A stretch of 64,000 bases of DNA. Origin: Rotaria macrura. Lineage: Eukaryota; Rotifera; Eurotatoria; Philodinida; Philodinidae. Below, one piece after another: positions 38,154 through 50,820 of this stretch (position 1 is its first letter; each line of letters begins with the position of its first letter). The stretch is taken from positions 113,872 through 177,871 of the forward strand of contig OENT01000164.1 in the NCBI GenBank assembly GCA_900239685.1. The letters are read 5' to 3'. Made by a program: the position numbers and the translations under genes. Under the pieces are notes generated by a model that saw only the letters and a list, made by a program, of their open reading frames with translations, searched no databases and was not told the origin of the DNA.

Positions 38154-40048
38154 TTATCGTGTTTTAACGTCATTTGATTTGATATCATAGGTTGGTTGAA
38201 GTTTTAGAAAAAGATGACGTCTTGGCAAGCTAACTTTTTCATTTGTTTCATCATCGATTCCATTTATTCTTGTTATAGTTTTCAATGACTCATTATTTAT
38301 TGATAAATCTTGCGCTGATAATTCTTGTGCTGATTTTGTCAGTTTCAAATTGGAATGAATGGAATTGTTAATCAACATTAATGAACGTTGCTGTTGCTGT
38401 TTTTGTTGTTGTTGTGCTAATAATGTAGCTATGGATGAGGCTGATGCTGATGATGAAAGATTATAATTGGATGTTGAACGTGATGATGGGTGATAAGAAC
38501 GGTTCGATAATGATGATGAAATTGAATTTGTTGCTATTGTAGGTGATACGTGACGTTGACGAAATTTTTCTCGAATTTGTTGTAAGAGAAAAAAACAATC
38601 CGTGCAAATATCGATTGGTTCTGTACACCATTTTGTTGCATTGATTTTTTTACGAGAATGATTTGGTGTTGAACAACGCCGCGATCCCATGTCATCATAA
38701 TTTATATCGTGCATGTTGGGTGTTATTGGAGACCTAAAGCGTATTGAGAATTACAGTTTATGACAAGATAAAACGATTAGTGTTATTCTTCAGAGGATGA
38801 AAATGAATTGAAAAGTAGACAGGAAAAAGATTGCAAAAAAAGCAATAATCTTCATTGTTTCTTTGTAAAGATTAAGGACTTTGTTAATGGCTTATTAGAA
38901 ATTTAATTCCCATTGTAGATGTTCGAATTAGTAGTGAAGCAACGAAATGCAACACTTTGATCATTAAATAAAATATGCTCATAAAATGCTAAAAGTCATA
39001 AATAGAAAACTTTCCTTTCTCGAGAATAATATAAAAGCTGGTAACTGTGAAAAAGTTGTTTTTTCCGTTTTTATAGCGACACAAAGTACCTGACACTATT
39101 TGCTATTATACAGCCCGCAATTACCGTTTTATGCGTATTGAACTAGGAAATAGTTTGGATGCATCCAAAGTTCGACAAGAAAGTTCTTCAGAATAAATAG
39201 AAAATTTCCAATATTTTCTATAAATAGACAATATTAAAATCTTCCTATCAATATTTACAGAATTATATATATATGAATAATACTTTTAAATAGAACAAAA
39301 CAGAAAAATAATTTATTCCTTTTGAAAAAGTTTCGAATATCTATCTAGATATGTATTAATTACAGTAATCATTTGCTCATCTTATTGAAATAGACGCAAT
39401 ACTACTATCATTGTCTGTTTACAGCAACTATGACCTATTCGAATCGAACTTTGCTTCATATAAATACTTACTGAGTATCGAGTGAATGGAATCTATCCGA
39501 ATTCATAAGTGATCGTGTTAATGTTAATGGTGTGAATGCTTGTATGGGTACATCGTTTAGTCTTTCTTTTGGTAGAGCAATCTAGAGAAATGTATATAAA
39601 TTTGAAGTAATTTCAAATAAACGATAGAATTAAATGCATCTTATTTTACTTGTGTTATACAATTTCGACAAACTTTCTGTTTACAAACATTACATTGAAC
39701 ACCAAATGTTAATGTTAGTATATTGAAATGAATTTTTCGACATGTAAAACATAACTAAACGTTTCATGAAATGTAAGATGAACAGCGTTCACGATCTAGT
39801 GAGTTTTGATAATTCAACTTACTTTGCCTTGAGCAACTTCCATATAAAGTTTTTCATTAAATAATAGATTTTCTAATTCAGCTCGGGTTAAAACATTTCG
39901 AATATGACAAAATTCAGTATATGTTAATGATAATGTATCTGAACTATTCTTCATAAGCTAAATAAATGAATAAAATTAATATTAATTTTGATATTGATTA
40001 AAAGCATTCATCGATTTATACCTGTAGAATACGTTCTTGTAGCTGCAT
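38154..40048 (-). CDS. Spire-like protein with Spire box and modified FYVE finger only
   Basis: Five exons on the minus strand: 40048-40022, 39957-39823, 39754-39650, 39581-39472, 38733-38154; 318 aa, all in phase. The Spire box lies at residues about 18-36 (LTYTEFCHIRNVLTRAELE). The modified FYVE finger follows with CFTC (56/59), CNVC (75/78), CRNC (83/86) and CTDC (169/172), including the family-like CITQIALPKE. The rest is Ser/Gln-rich and likely disordered. In full-length Spire these parts bind Rab and vesicle membranes, while N-terminal KIND and WH2 domains nucleate actin. No KIND or WH2 exon is visible upstream to 43.8 kb, and an in-frame stop lies just before ATG 40046-40048. It may therefore be a short paralogue, or the 3' part of a gene whose 5' exons are far away. 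Confidence 0.78.
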
Positions 40049-43000
40049 GATTAAGTGCAAGGGTAAATCAATTTACAACTAATACCCCTATGCTATGTCG
40101 AGTGGCAGCTCATGGAATGGAAGACTACGGTTGTTCTTCTGCTACGCCGACGAATGATTTACTACATCAACATCCCTTCTGTTCCTTATGTTCGCTATTT
40201 CTCTTTTCTCTTTTTTTTCCGAGTGCTGGGTCATTGTAGTGCGTAGGCAGGATCTTTTTTTCTTGTCAGTCGGTAACAATTCGAAAAAAGCCTTAGAAGC
40301 ATTCATTACAGCCGCTCTTTTTCTTTATTTTTATAACGGATGCATGCGCGCATATATATGAGTGCACGAGCATAACAATCAGTCAGACTAAAAGGTACTA
40401 AACAATAATACACTTGACGAATAAAACAGAAATGAAGATAAATTTAATATAAAAAAATGACACATGCAATAGTGATTAGGTTTTTCCTTCATTTGATACA
40501 TTTTCTAATTCAAAATTTTTAATATCTGTCACTTTTAATTTGACTTTGTTAGCGTTCCATTATTGATTAAAATGTTGAATAGTAAATCGATAGATTAAAT
40601 AGCATGTTCACTTACATTTTTCTGTTTTAGATTGTTGCTTTGAGATTCTGATAGAAAAGACAACAGTAACAAATTCATTTGTTAGTTGAATTATTTGCTC
40701 ACGAACTTATCGTCGAATAAAGATAAAGATGATGATTAAAGAAGACAAACAACACCAGCGACTTGCTGTTTTCTTTTATGTTAATCTCGATATTTATCAT
40801 AGGAATTTCAATCCGTTTTTCAGTAATACCTCAAAAAAATGTCAAGTGAACGAGTCGAAAAAGTTCATCATAAAATACTCTACTGACAGAAAGTGTAGAC
40901 TATTGTTTTTTATGATAAGAATGTAAATGTGTTAGAACATTTCCATTCGACTTTCATTGTTGAATACGAAAAATATTCGACGAATATGTCAGTAAGAAAA
41001 ACTTTTTTTCTAATATCAATTCGATATAATCGAAGTAATAAAAACCTCGAAATTGAACAAGAATGAACATCATTATTTATTCTGTATGATTGAGCTCGTT
41101 TCATTTTAATTTCAAACGACAGACGAATGTGAAAAGGATACAACTTGATCGAGACGAGATTAAATTTCTTTTACTGATTAAACATTTTTATCATAAGAAC
41201 TTCGACGAATAGGACGTAACAATAACGAGTAGAAAGTGTACGAACCGATGCTCTTTAAAGCTTGTAACTATTTCTCATTGGAGTTATCTGAAGATCAATT
41301 GAAAATTGAGACCTATTTTCATATTCATTGTATGAGTTGAAAAACTTATTAATACTTTCGAGCTGTATTAATTCGTAGACTACACATTAAAGAATCAAAC
41401 ATACTATTGGACAAATTTTTAGGATAAAACTGAATTGATAGTAAAACTTTCAATTGAACTCTGTTATGTTGCTTTCTCTTGTAAAGAAATAACGAACGAA
41501 CAAAAACATTTTTAATTCGATACTGCATCTGAAAGTGATTAATACCTAATCTATGTTTTTATTATGTATCGATACTTTTGGGATTGTAATTCAAACGGGA
41601 CTTGTAACAAAAAATAAAAATGAATTTACAGTTTATAGTTAGACGTTCATGTTGTTGACGAATAATCTCCTTTTTATTCATATTGTCATTATTCATTCAT
41701 ACTTCACTAGTTCGTGATTAGTTAACTGAAATGAGAAAATAAAGTTAAAACACGTTAATTTGAAATACAAACGAAACGTAAACTACAGATTTATTGCAAT
41801 AATCTATGTTTACTAAACACAAGCAAGGTACACAATGGGTTCATTTTTATCATTGTAAATGATAGCAATTTTTAATGAAATAACAAAATCAACATATTCA
41901 CTTACTAATCTAATATTAATTATTTTTTCATTTCATCTATACATAGAAACAAGTAGATTATCCTTTAAATAAGTGAAAGCAACTCTTACATATTGTATGT
42001 GACATTTATTTATCCTGGAATGCTTTATTAGCAGTGACATTTCCATTTATATCAAACATTTATAATTATTAACCGATGGGAATATTAACATTAGAAATAA
42101 CCTATTGAATAAACATTCAAGTTTTTAATTAAAAGATAAATCATTAATCATGGAAAACGAATGCTTGACTGAGTAATAAAAACATGATTAAACACAGATG
42201 CTATTTTAAACGAAGCATATGCGCGTTGCATTCAAATTTGAAAAAGTTGTATGAAAAATAAAGTAAAACAAATGGCATAGATTTAACTGATAACAATACT
42301 GAGGTGCTACAAAATTTGTGGTTTAGTATGGATTTTTATCTATGAATATTTGTTTTGCATAGGATAATAAAACAAAGCAAAAGGATCAAAGACTTAAATT
42401 AACCAATCAAGCTTTCTTCCTTCATGATTCAGATATTATTATTAATGGATGAAAGACAACGAATGACATTAAATATCCAAAGGCTAGCTATACTTTTTAT
42501 TTTATTTTAAAGAGTTCCTTACATGTCAAAGAAAGGATATCAGTTTACAATTTCCTATTCTTCAGAAAGAAACCAAAGTCAAAGCTGTAACTAAGTTTGC
42601 CAATTGAATAATTCTAGTCAACGTTTGGAAATTATTATATAGATTTGAAAACCAGCAAACAAAGATGTATATTAGTTTTGAGTGATGATTGACCATTCGT
42701 TTTTAATATAGTTCGTGTGGTTCTTATCGTCTGAATAGATAAATATATTCGATAGTGATCTATCTCATGCCAAAATTTGTTCACATTCATATGCTACTAC
42801 ATTTGATGTATGAATCATATATTTAAGATGTTAATAAAATAAATTGTATAAGAATATCAGTTGCATCGATTGAAATAAAATATAACTGAGATTCGATCGC
42901 TTATAAAGTTTCGATTATTCAACATAATCGACAAAGAAACGGTATCAATATAATCAGAATATGTAATCGATCCGTGATCGAAAGTATATTGTCTGAACGT

Positions 43001-43867
43001 GTATAATAGTAAATATATATATATAATCGACTTCAATAGATGTTTAAACTTGAATTGAGAAGACAAATGGGATTAATATATATATATATATATAATACAC
43101 AAAACAAATGAGAGTTATCTTTTTCAAATTCATATCTATGTTAGCTTAAAAATTAAACTTTTCTCAAAATCGATCACAATCTTTTAATATACATAGGACA
43201 AATTCATGTTTTTTTCTCTAAAACCAAACGATGAGTTGAGAAAAAAATGATATTATAAATATTCTGGTCATGTCGAATATGTGCTATTCCATCAATTTTT
43301 TATACAGACATATTTTATGTTCAACTAACTAGTTTTTTATCACTTGGAGTGTGTAAGTTTTGTTTTAGTTATGACTATACAAACACTTACACAAATATAG
43401 TAACTAAGGTAACCGACATATTTCATCATTCTTCTTTGTACGTGTGCCTACCTATCGATATACGTTGTCGATAGGTCGCTCATATTCTAATTGCGCATAG
43501 TCTGCGATGCCGCTCTCTCTCTCTCTCTCACTCGCTCACTCACACACAAACATACTTTCTTCACTCTTCATATTTCATCCTTCGAACTCTGAGACGAAGA
43601 AGAAAGACATACTCGTAGAGAACTTGCAATTGTTCTTTTTTCTCCTCTTTTTTACTGTATCGACGTAATCGCAAACGTACAGAGAGGTACAATCTTATCC
43701 GTTGGCCAACTTACTGCCTATCAACAAGTAAACAAAAAAAAGGAGAGGAGGAATATTTAGAGTGAACAATTGTATACGAAGTAAATTGCCATATGCTTTG
43801 AAACGAATCATTCCTGACATAAGATTTATTTGTTCACAATATTAATGACGATACGTTAGCAACGGCA
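40049..43867. other. Noncoding, likely divergent promoter region
   Basis: The first 300 bp upstream of the Spire-like ATG are less AT-rich, with CT runs. The remainder is AT-rich with (TA)n near 43078-43096. A (CT)n/(CA)n patch at about 43512-43550 precedes the next gene. I found no KIND, WH2 or other exon. Confidence 0.45.
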
Positions 43868-45469
43868 ATGACAGTTTTCAGTAATAATCGACGTTTATCC
43901 ATCGTCACTATCTTCTTAGCTTCCATGGCTTTTCTACTGGTAATGACATCAGTAGGCGCTTTTATCTATATTACTCGGAAAGGTAAATCATTTGTAAAGA
44001 ATAAAAAACTTTCAAAACGAAAACTTTTACATACATTTAAGAAAAAATTCTTCGCAAACTTCATCTCATATCAGTACTAATTATTATAATTGTCGAACTT
44101 GTAGTTCTAATTGCTGTTGTCACATGTTGCATAACACAATCGAGAAGTAAAGTCGAAAGCAATTTGTTTATTTCACATGATGATGATTATTTTCTTTTCC
44201 GTCAAGGTACGTTGGGTCTAAGTTTAGCTGCTCTTCTAATTCTTCTTTCTTTTCTTGCACTTATGACATTGATCTACTTTTTACGTAAGCGTCTCGATTT
44301 TACTAAACGAAAAAAATTCATGATCTTTAGTATTTTCTTTTCAGTGGAAGATATTATCAAAGATAGAATTGAACCACATCCACACACATCAAGTCCATAC
44401 AAGTCCTATGAAATACATGAAATTAAATCAATCAGTCGACATGAATCACCAACACAAGCTTTGGCTGATGATACGGCCATACCAATTTTTACACCACCTG
44501 TACTTACACCATTTCCTCGCATACCAACTCCACCTGTTCCAATTATGTATGCACCATCAGAAAAATCGTTGACTTCACCCATAGATAAAGTTCTTAGTCC
44601 ACCATATATACAAACAATATTTTCATTTCCACAAATATCACCCTATATTGTAGATTTTGATAAAGTTCATAAAGGTGAGCATTTTCTCGCGTTTTGTTTT
44701 TCATCATAGAAAAACTGAGATATTCTTGTTTCTCATCTAGATCTATTAGCCGCTATTGAAGAACGAACAATTCCAGCACTAGAAGAAGCTATTCAACAAG
44801 TAAAAGATAATAATTATTTCCAACAATTAAAATATGAATGCGAACGAGCTTTAGAATTATTAAATCGTTTAGTAAAAATTGAACATATGAAGTAAAACAT
44901 ACCTTCATTGTCAAAGTCTAAAACTCAAAATACATTCGAATATTGTTTTTTATAATGCTCATTTAGAATTCGAGTACTCCGACTTAATCAAGCAACCATA
45001 GCTGAATTACATAGTTATTCTAAACCACCGGAAGAAGTATCGAAAGTCATGCGTGCTACATTTTTGTTACTTGGACATTCAGACAAAGAAATACAAGTAA
45101 ATTCAAAGGAAAAACAAAATTATTTGAAACGTTTCTTTCTTTCGTTGTATTTTGAAGGACTGGACACAGATTCAAAGTTTATTAGGTCGTCTGGGAAAAG
45201 AAAGTGTACGTCGTCGATGTTACGAACTTAATCCTCTTAGTATTACAGTTGATAAAGCACATGAAGCTAAAGATATATTAAGAAATTATGATCTAATTCG
45301 TGTTAGTGAAATTTCTATAGGCCTAGCGGCATTTTTTAGTTGGGTAAGGCGTACGAAAAAAGAATTTGACGAATAATTCTTAAAAAAATCTTTCTTTTCT
45401 CTACAGGCAGTAACAATGATTGAAGAACGAGAAAAATTATTAGAATCACAACGAACAATACGTCGATGA
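43868..45469 (+). CDS. Multi-TM protein with dynein heavy-chain stalk/MTBD-like C-terminal domain
   Basis: Eight exons: 43868-43982, 44075-44146, 44207-44284, 44345-44674, 44741-44891, 44967-45096, 45158-45343, 45407-45469; 374 aa, all junctions GT-AG and in phase. Three hydrophobic segments lie at residues about 10-35, 39-58 and 63-86. Then comes a Pro-rich linker (about 100-195). The C-terminal half begins with a charged helix (199-250). It continues with a segment resembling the dynein microtubule-binding domain: LNQATIAELHSYSKPPEEV, a VM-to-LLG helix, DWTQIQSLLGRLG, ILRNYDLIRVSEIS and LAAFFSWAVTMIEEREK, which matches the order found between stalk coiled-coil strands 1 and 2. AAA modules are absent. 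A membrane-to-microtubule tether is an inference. Gene structure is well supported; homology to dynein rests on pattern recognition. The exon structure assumes intron 44147-44206, within which an ORF also runs. Confidence 0.75.
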
Positions 45470-48400
45470 ATAGATAATTATATTTAACTTATTGGTTTCT
45501 TTCTTAAGGTTCTTTTTTTGTTTATCTTCTGAGAATATATTTCTTGCTTTTGTAATTTTTTCAAATGATATAATAATATAAAGATTGAATATAGAATAGA
45601 GTGAATATGAATGCATTAATTCTTTAGAAAAGTTCATCGATTTATTTTTATTGAATCGATCTTGTTGATGTCAGAAATTATTATCACACATGACAAGTAT
45701 ATTGATGATAATGATAATGAGATCAACATAGAAATAAATGTTTAAAACATGTATTATTGTTCACTAGAATATCCTATGAAACATATAATCCCAAGTTAGA
45801 CTTGTTATTTTGCTCATGAATTCTAATGCATTCGTAGTATGATTTTCAATAGTAATTTAGTTAATATTTGTCAATGCGATTATGTGAACTAGGGAAGTTA
45901 ATGATGCGCTCAAGATGTAGAGAACTCTTGATGCCACTTCACTTCTGAAGTACAAAGAGTAAATACTTTAATAAGATCAGCATGAATTATTTTTCTAATT
46001 GGATATAAAGCCAAGAACTTTTCACCTTGAACTTTAAAATCTAGATGTGATTTGATAAAAATAATGAAATTTAATTCGATTTTTCATACTGAAAAAGCAT
46101 CTATTGTATCATGAAGAAGTCCGTAGTTGAAAGATTTCAATATCTACTCGAATGTATTTGCGTTCTGTTAACTAAAGAATACAGCATAAATTCGAGAATA
46201 AGACTAAACTAATCTTGCTTGATATATTTTGACTATCATGAATCAGACTAATGTCAATATTGTATTCCAATTCTGTTCAAAAATTTTCAACATTTTCATA
46301 GTCTTTCGAATAGCATCTTCTTATACTGCTCATATCGAAGATGAGGCACTAACAATAGAATTCCCAATGCAGATAAATTTGAAATATTTATCAGAAATAA
46401 TTATATTTATTTGAAATAATTATAAGTAAAATCAAGAATGTCTTAATCTTGATTAAATGAAAATCCAACAATAGTAAAATTAAATGCTGCTCAGACAACG
46501 GTATTTATGCATTCGATACATGTACATATATTCTATACCATTCCTCCATTACTTTTATTAATTCACTACGAAATGGCTTCGACAACTGGCACAATATTCG
46601 AAGATATATGGCATCTGTTTCTTGATCACATGGCTGCGTGTTCTGATGCTTCGGTTATATTTGCCAATCTGATGATTTTATTTGTTTCATCGACTTTCTA
46701 CTTCGTTCAACTGGTTTATGAATTTTTCTAATCATTAGAATCTTTGTCATTGAACAACATAAACTACATCCTTGCCTGTCTATTGATTATTGATTTCTTA
46801 CGAATAGCAAGTTCTACACTCCATTGGACTGTGATTGATAGCGTTTCGCAGTGTAGAATGCTATTTATTCATATTTCATTCTACTTTACTCAACTGATAC
46901 GAATTCATTCTAAGACGCGTATACTAGTAACTTGCAATCTTCTTCAACTATTTCGTTTCCTCCGGTATTGTGAAAAAAACTTTCATCCACTTGTTTAGTT
47001 TTGTGTAGGTGCATGTTTCAATGCTAATTCATTTTAGGTTAACTTAGCTATGAAATTTAACATTGCCTAATTCATTTTAATTATAATCATCAACAATATT
47101 ATGCTTATTGTTCGATGTATTTTTGCATACATGATTCATCGACGAGAAGTATCTATGAAAGAAAAACGTACGGAGGGCTATACAATAGGTTAATATGAAC
47201 ATTTAATACATGTGAACTTGACTTTACCTACAATCTTCTTAGTACAAATGAACAAGCCGTTCAATTTAAAATCAGAAACGTTCTCTTCTTTGTTGATCAA
47301 TAAATGTGCCCCTTCGTGATAACGTATTTCACATACGAAGAAATACAATAGACGTCACGGCGTTATCGTTATGTATCCGGGTGAGATAATTCATCTTGAC
47401 AAACAAGGTACAACGAATGAGTAATAAAACGACAGAAATAAATGATCGCATGTTTTGTACGATTGTCTATTGTGATATGCGTTGCGATTTATGATGAAAC
47501 GGAATGTATAGAAAAACAATCAATCATTTGAGACTCAAATCAGACATGCAAAAACAAAACATTATGAAATATCTTGTAGCAAACTCCAGAACATATACGT
47601 AACTACATGGGAAAAGTTCGTTTAAACTGCTCAAAAGTACGAGAGATTAAACGAATTGTTTTTTCAAAGCTGTAAAATATGTCTTGATCATTTTAATGAA
47701 TTGTAAAAGTGTTCTCTTTCATAGAGTCTTGATTAAAAAATCTAAATAGATAGAAAAATTTTTTTTTGTTAGACTATTTATCAGCTGTCGTATGTATATT
47801 ATGAATTAAATATCGAGCTATGTTTATAATTTGAATAACGAAAATCGACAACTTTCGTAGATGACAATTGTTGTCGTCGTATCTGATGTGAACTCTGTTG
47901 AAATTAGTGACTACATGCTGATCTGTTTGCTTTTTACAACTAGTAGATTTGATGAGATCATCTGAAATCTTGTGACGTCATCGTAGAATCTAACGAATAG
48001 TTAATAGATACTACACTAACTTTGGAATGATTTCGTTCAATGTTTTGATACCTTCATGTATAATTTCTCGTAGAATCATGACAGAACTTCTATACATAGG
48101 ATGGAATTCAATGAGAAAATTGATTCCGGACGCATATTATTCCCATGAAAAAGAAAGAAATTTTCTCTTAACTAAATGTATAGGTGAAGCCTAAAAACTG
48201 TTTATGATTTCTGTTTACATTCTTTACGTAGTCAAATGCATATCAAGATCGAATGCCATGGAAAGTTGTGCATCGTAAGGTTTGAATTACATGTCAAAAA
48301 AATGCAATGCTTCTCGGTATAACTGATATCTTAAATATTGGAATTTCATATGATTATTCTTGACATATAACTATCTGGCGAGAGCATTCAGAGCGTTGCA

Positions 48401-49645
48401 CTTAGAATATTTATTAGGTTATGATAAAACAAACAATGGTATCATAAATGATATGTGTCAGCTATACAGTGTTTAATTATTAAGTCTAATTATATCAATG
48501 GAAATAAAAAGAACCATGTCGGATACATATATAGATATATTGTGATTCTCATTAGACATTATCAGTGTAAGATGTTCAAGAGAAAATTTCTATTTTGATT
48601 TATTTAAGTCGCATTAGCTACTAATACTTTCCGCAGACATTCAATTTTAACTCGAAAATACTTGTTGATGTAAGAAAAAATCTGAAGGAATGTTTCGACA
48701 TCTAGATACGTTTGACCACATAATCTTCTTCGTTACAAAAACATTCATTTTTCAACGGCTCTTTTCTTGTATATTGACTGAGTCGTCTTTAATCGAACTC
48801 TTTTTTAATGATATTCAAACATCGGTAATTCAAAGATGTTTGTATCATTTGTTTTCATGTTTAACATGGCTTTGAATCAGTCATACCTAATAGGAAATAA
48901 TTTATTCCAGCGAGAATTTCAAAACAAAACATATTCTTCTATCGATACTTCAAATTTAAGATAAAACTCAAAATGCTTATAAACTTAGCTAGAATGATTA
49001 ATGAATCAATTTTAAAGCGTTTTTGTTTATTGTTTCAATTTAGAGGAAGCCTCGTGCTGCATAAGTAATATTTCTTTTGAGAAGATAAACATTTGAAAAG
49101 TTTTATTATCACTGCAATATATGAAAGGCATCACTCAGCAAGTCTAAAGTACTATAGCAGCGATGAATTCAGTGTTTATTTGTCCGGTTTAACAAGAGAT
49201 TGAAGCATGCATTTATGTTCGGTTACATAGACTTATGTAATCATCTAAAAGCAGTCATCATGCCATTGATACTACTCGAAAACTCCATACACACTCTCAT
49301 GTGATAGAATCCTTTTTCTTATACTTTTTTTTATTCAGTTGTAAAAATATCTCAATTGACATTGATTATCATTATCTTTGAATTCTCATAATTATTATCA
49401 TAAGATAATGTAAGATAGACTTTTAATTCTATAAATCGATGACATGTCAAATTATCACATTCTTCATCCAAGATTGTTATGAATTACCAAAACTAAAAAT
49501 CTTAATAACATTCTAGCCTTTTTTTCTATCCGAATTCTTTCTGTAATAAAAAAAAAGTAGAATCAATGTGTGACACATCAAATTCTTTCTATCATTTGAT
49601 TATTAGTTAATCATTCTTAACTAAAAGATGTTTTATTACTAAACT
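45470..49645. other. Noncoding, with a possible decayed tandem ORF
   Basis: Mostly AT-rich DNA without gene features. Between about 46290 and 47000 there are diverged repeats of a segment beginning (T)ACGAAT(A)GC, and an ORF open for about 160 codons with a single stop (see findings). No firm gene is called. Confidence 0.4.
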
Positions 49646-50597
49646 GGGGGGACCCCGTTTCGGTTCGAATGAGTCGTATCTTATTTCGATCCATTTGAAA
49701 ATATCTCCTTTGAGTCCCCCAATCGATGACTTCCCATTTCGGTCCTAATTCCATGATTGGTCGTGATCCATAAAATTTTCTGCGATTTAGAGGAGACTAA
49801 CTTTTATAATCAAAATTAACAAGAAAAATCTTGGTCTAATCAACATTACGAAAACACAGGTAGTATTCATATAGAAAAAGAAAACTTATTTTATTTCTTC
49901 ACCAATTTAGTTTTTACTGCTTGATCGCTTTGAGCTGCTAGTTGTGAATCTGTAAGCTCGTTCTTACTATGTTCATCCATTAGAGCAAGAAGTTGAGAAT
50001 TAATATCTTCAGTCAACGTAGTCCTTTCGTTGAATGAACTCTGGATTTTTCTGCAAGATGATGTTAAAATATGTATTCATCTCAGAAAAGATTGTTTCAA
50101 CGATAACTTTCTTAGGTGAGTGAGGCGTACAAGTATGAAAACCAGGTTCTCGAGTAATTGATTTGTTTTCACGACTTAATGATAAAGAAGTTGTAAATGA
50201 TCTTTCACGATAGCGTCATACCCTGCTATTTTTATATTTTTTGTGTAAGTGTATATTGAAAACCTTGATAATTGAGTATTGGTGCATTACGATTTGTTGT
50301 TGTGAACTGCATGCTAGTCTTTGTTTTTGAGTATGTTCATTTTGACAATCGCTTCTAGTTAAATTTATTTAGTCAAACTATTGAATGGATTTAGTTTAAC
50401 CAACTACCATTTAAAGGTGAACGTTTTGTGTTTTATAAGCATTAGTTAAGACTTATATTGTTCTTTCAAGTAGACGCATTATAAGTGAACTGGAGAGGGA
50501 CCGAAATAAGAAGTCATCGATTAGGACCCAAATGAGATATTTTCAAATAGGACCAAAATAAGATAGGACCCATTCGGACCGAATCTGGAGTAAACCG
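49646..50597. mobile_element. Inverted-repeat element, about 950 bp, flanked by a 7-bp direct repeat
   Basis: CTAAACT occurs at 49639-49645 and 50598-50604, directly outside the arms. The left arm (49646-49750) and the right arm (50490-50597) are inverted repeats of about 105 bp. The shared core includes TTTGAAAATATCTC and TAATCGATGACTTC; the arms themselves contain repeated GGACC(N)AAAT motifs. A decayed ORF lies inside on the minus strand. The 7-8 bp flanking duplication would suit a hAT- or similar cut-and-paste element, but the termini match no superfamily I can name. Confidence 0.6.
49891..50215 (-). pseudogene. Frameshifted ORF inside the inverted-repeat element
   Basis: The minus strand from 50215 reads a protein-like stretch (SLSRENKSITREPGFH..., then SEMNTYFNIILQ) until a run of five T (plus strand, 50046-50050). 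After a one-base shift it continues (NERTTLTEDINSQLLALMDE...) to a TAA at 49891-49893. A further in-frame TGA lies just upstream, with open sequence beyond. This looks like a decayed or captured gene fragment; I do not recognise the family. A sequencing error in the homopolymer is possible. Confidence 0.4.
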
Positions 50598-50820
50598 CTA
50601 AACTTCAACTTCAATCATATATAATCATCAGTCTCATAATTGTTTTATGTTCGATTTAAACCATGTTTATATATTTATAGAAGCTAAAAATTCCTACGCT
50701 GAAAGAAAACAAGGAGAACAAGAACATACGATAGTTTATATCACAAATGCACACACACACAAACTTATATGCATTAGTATAAATGGATAGATGGATAGAT
50801 AGATTTCAACATAGATAAAG

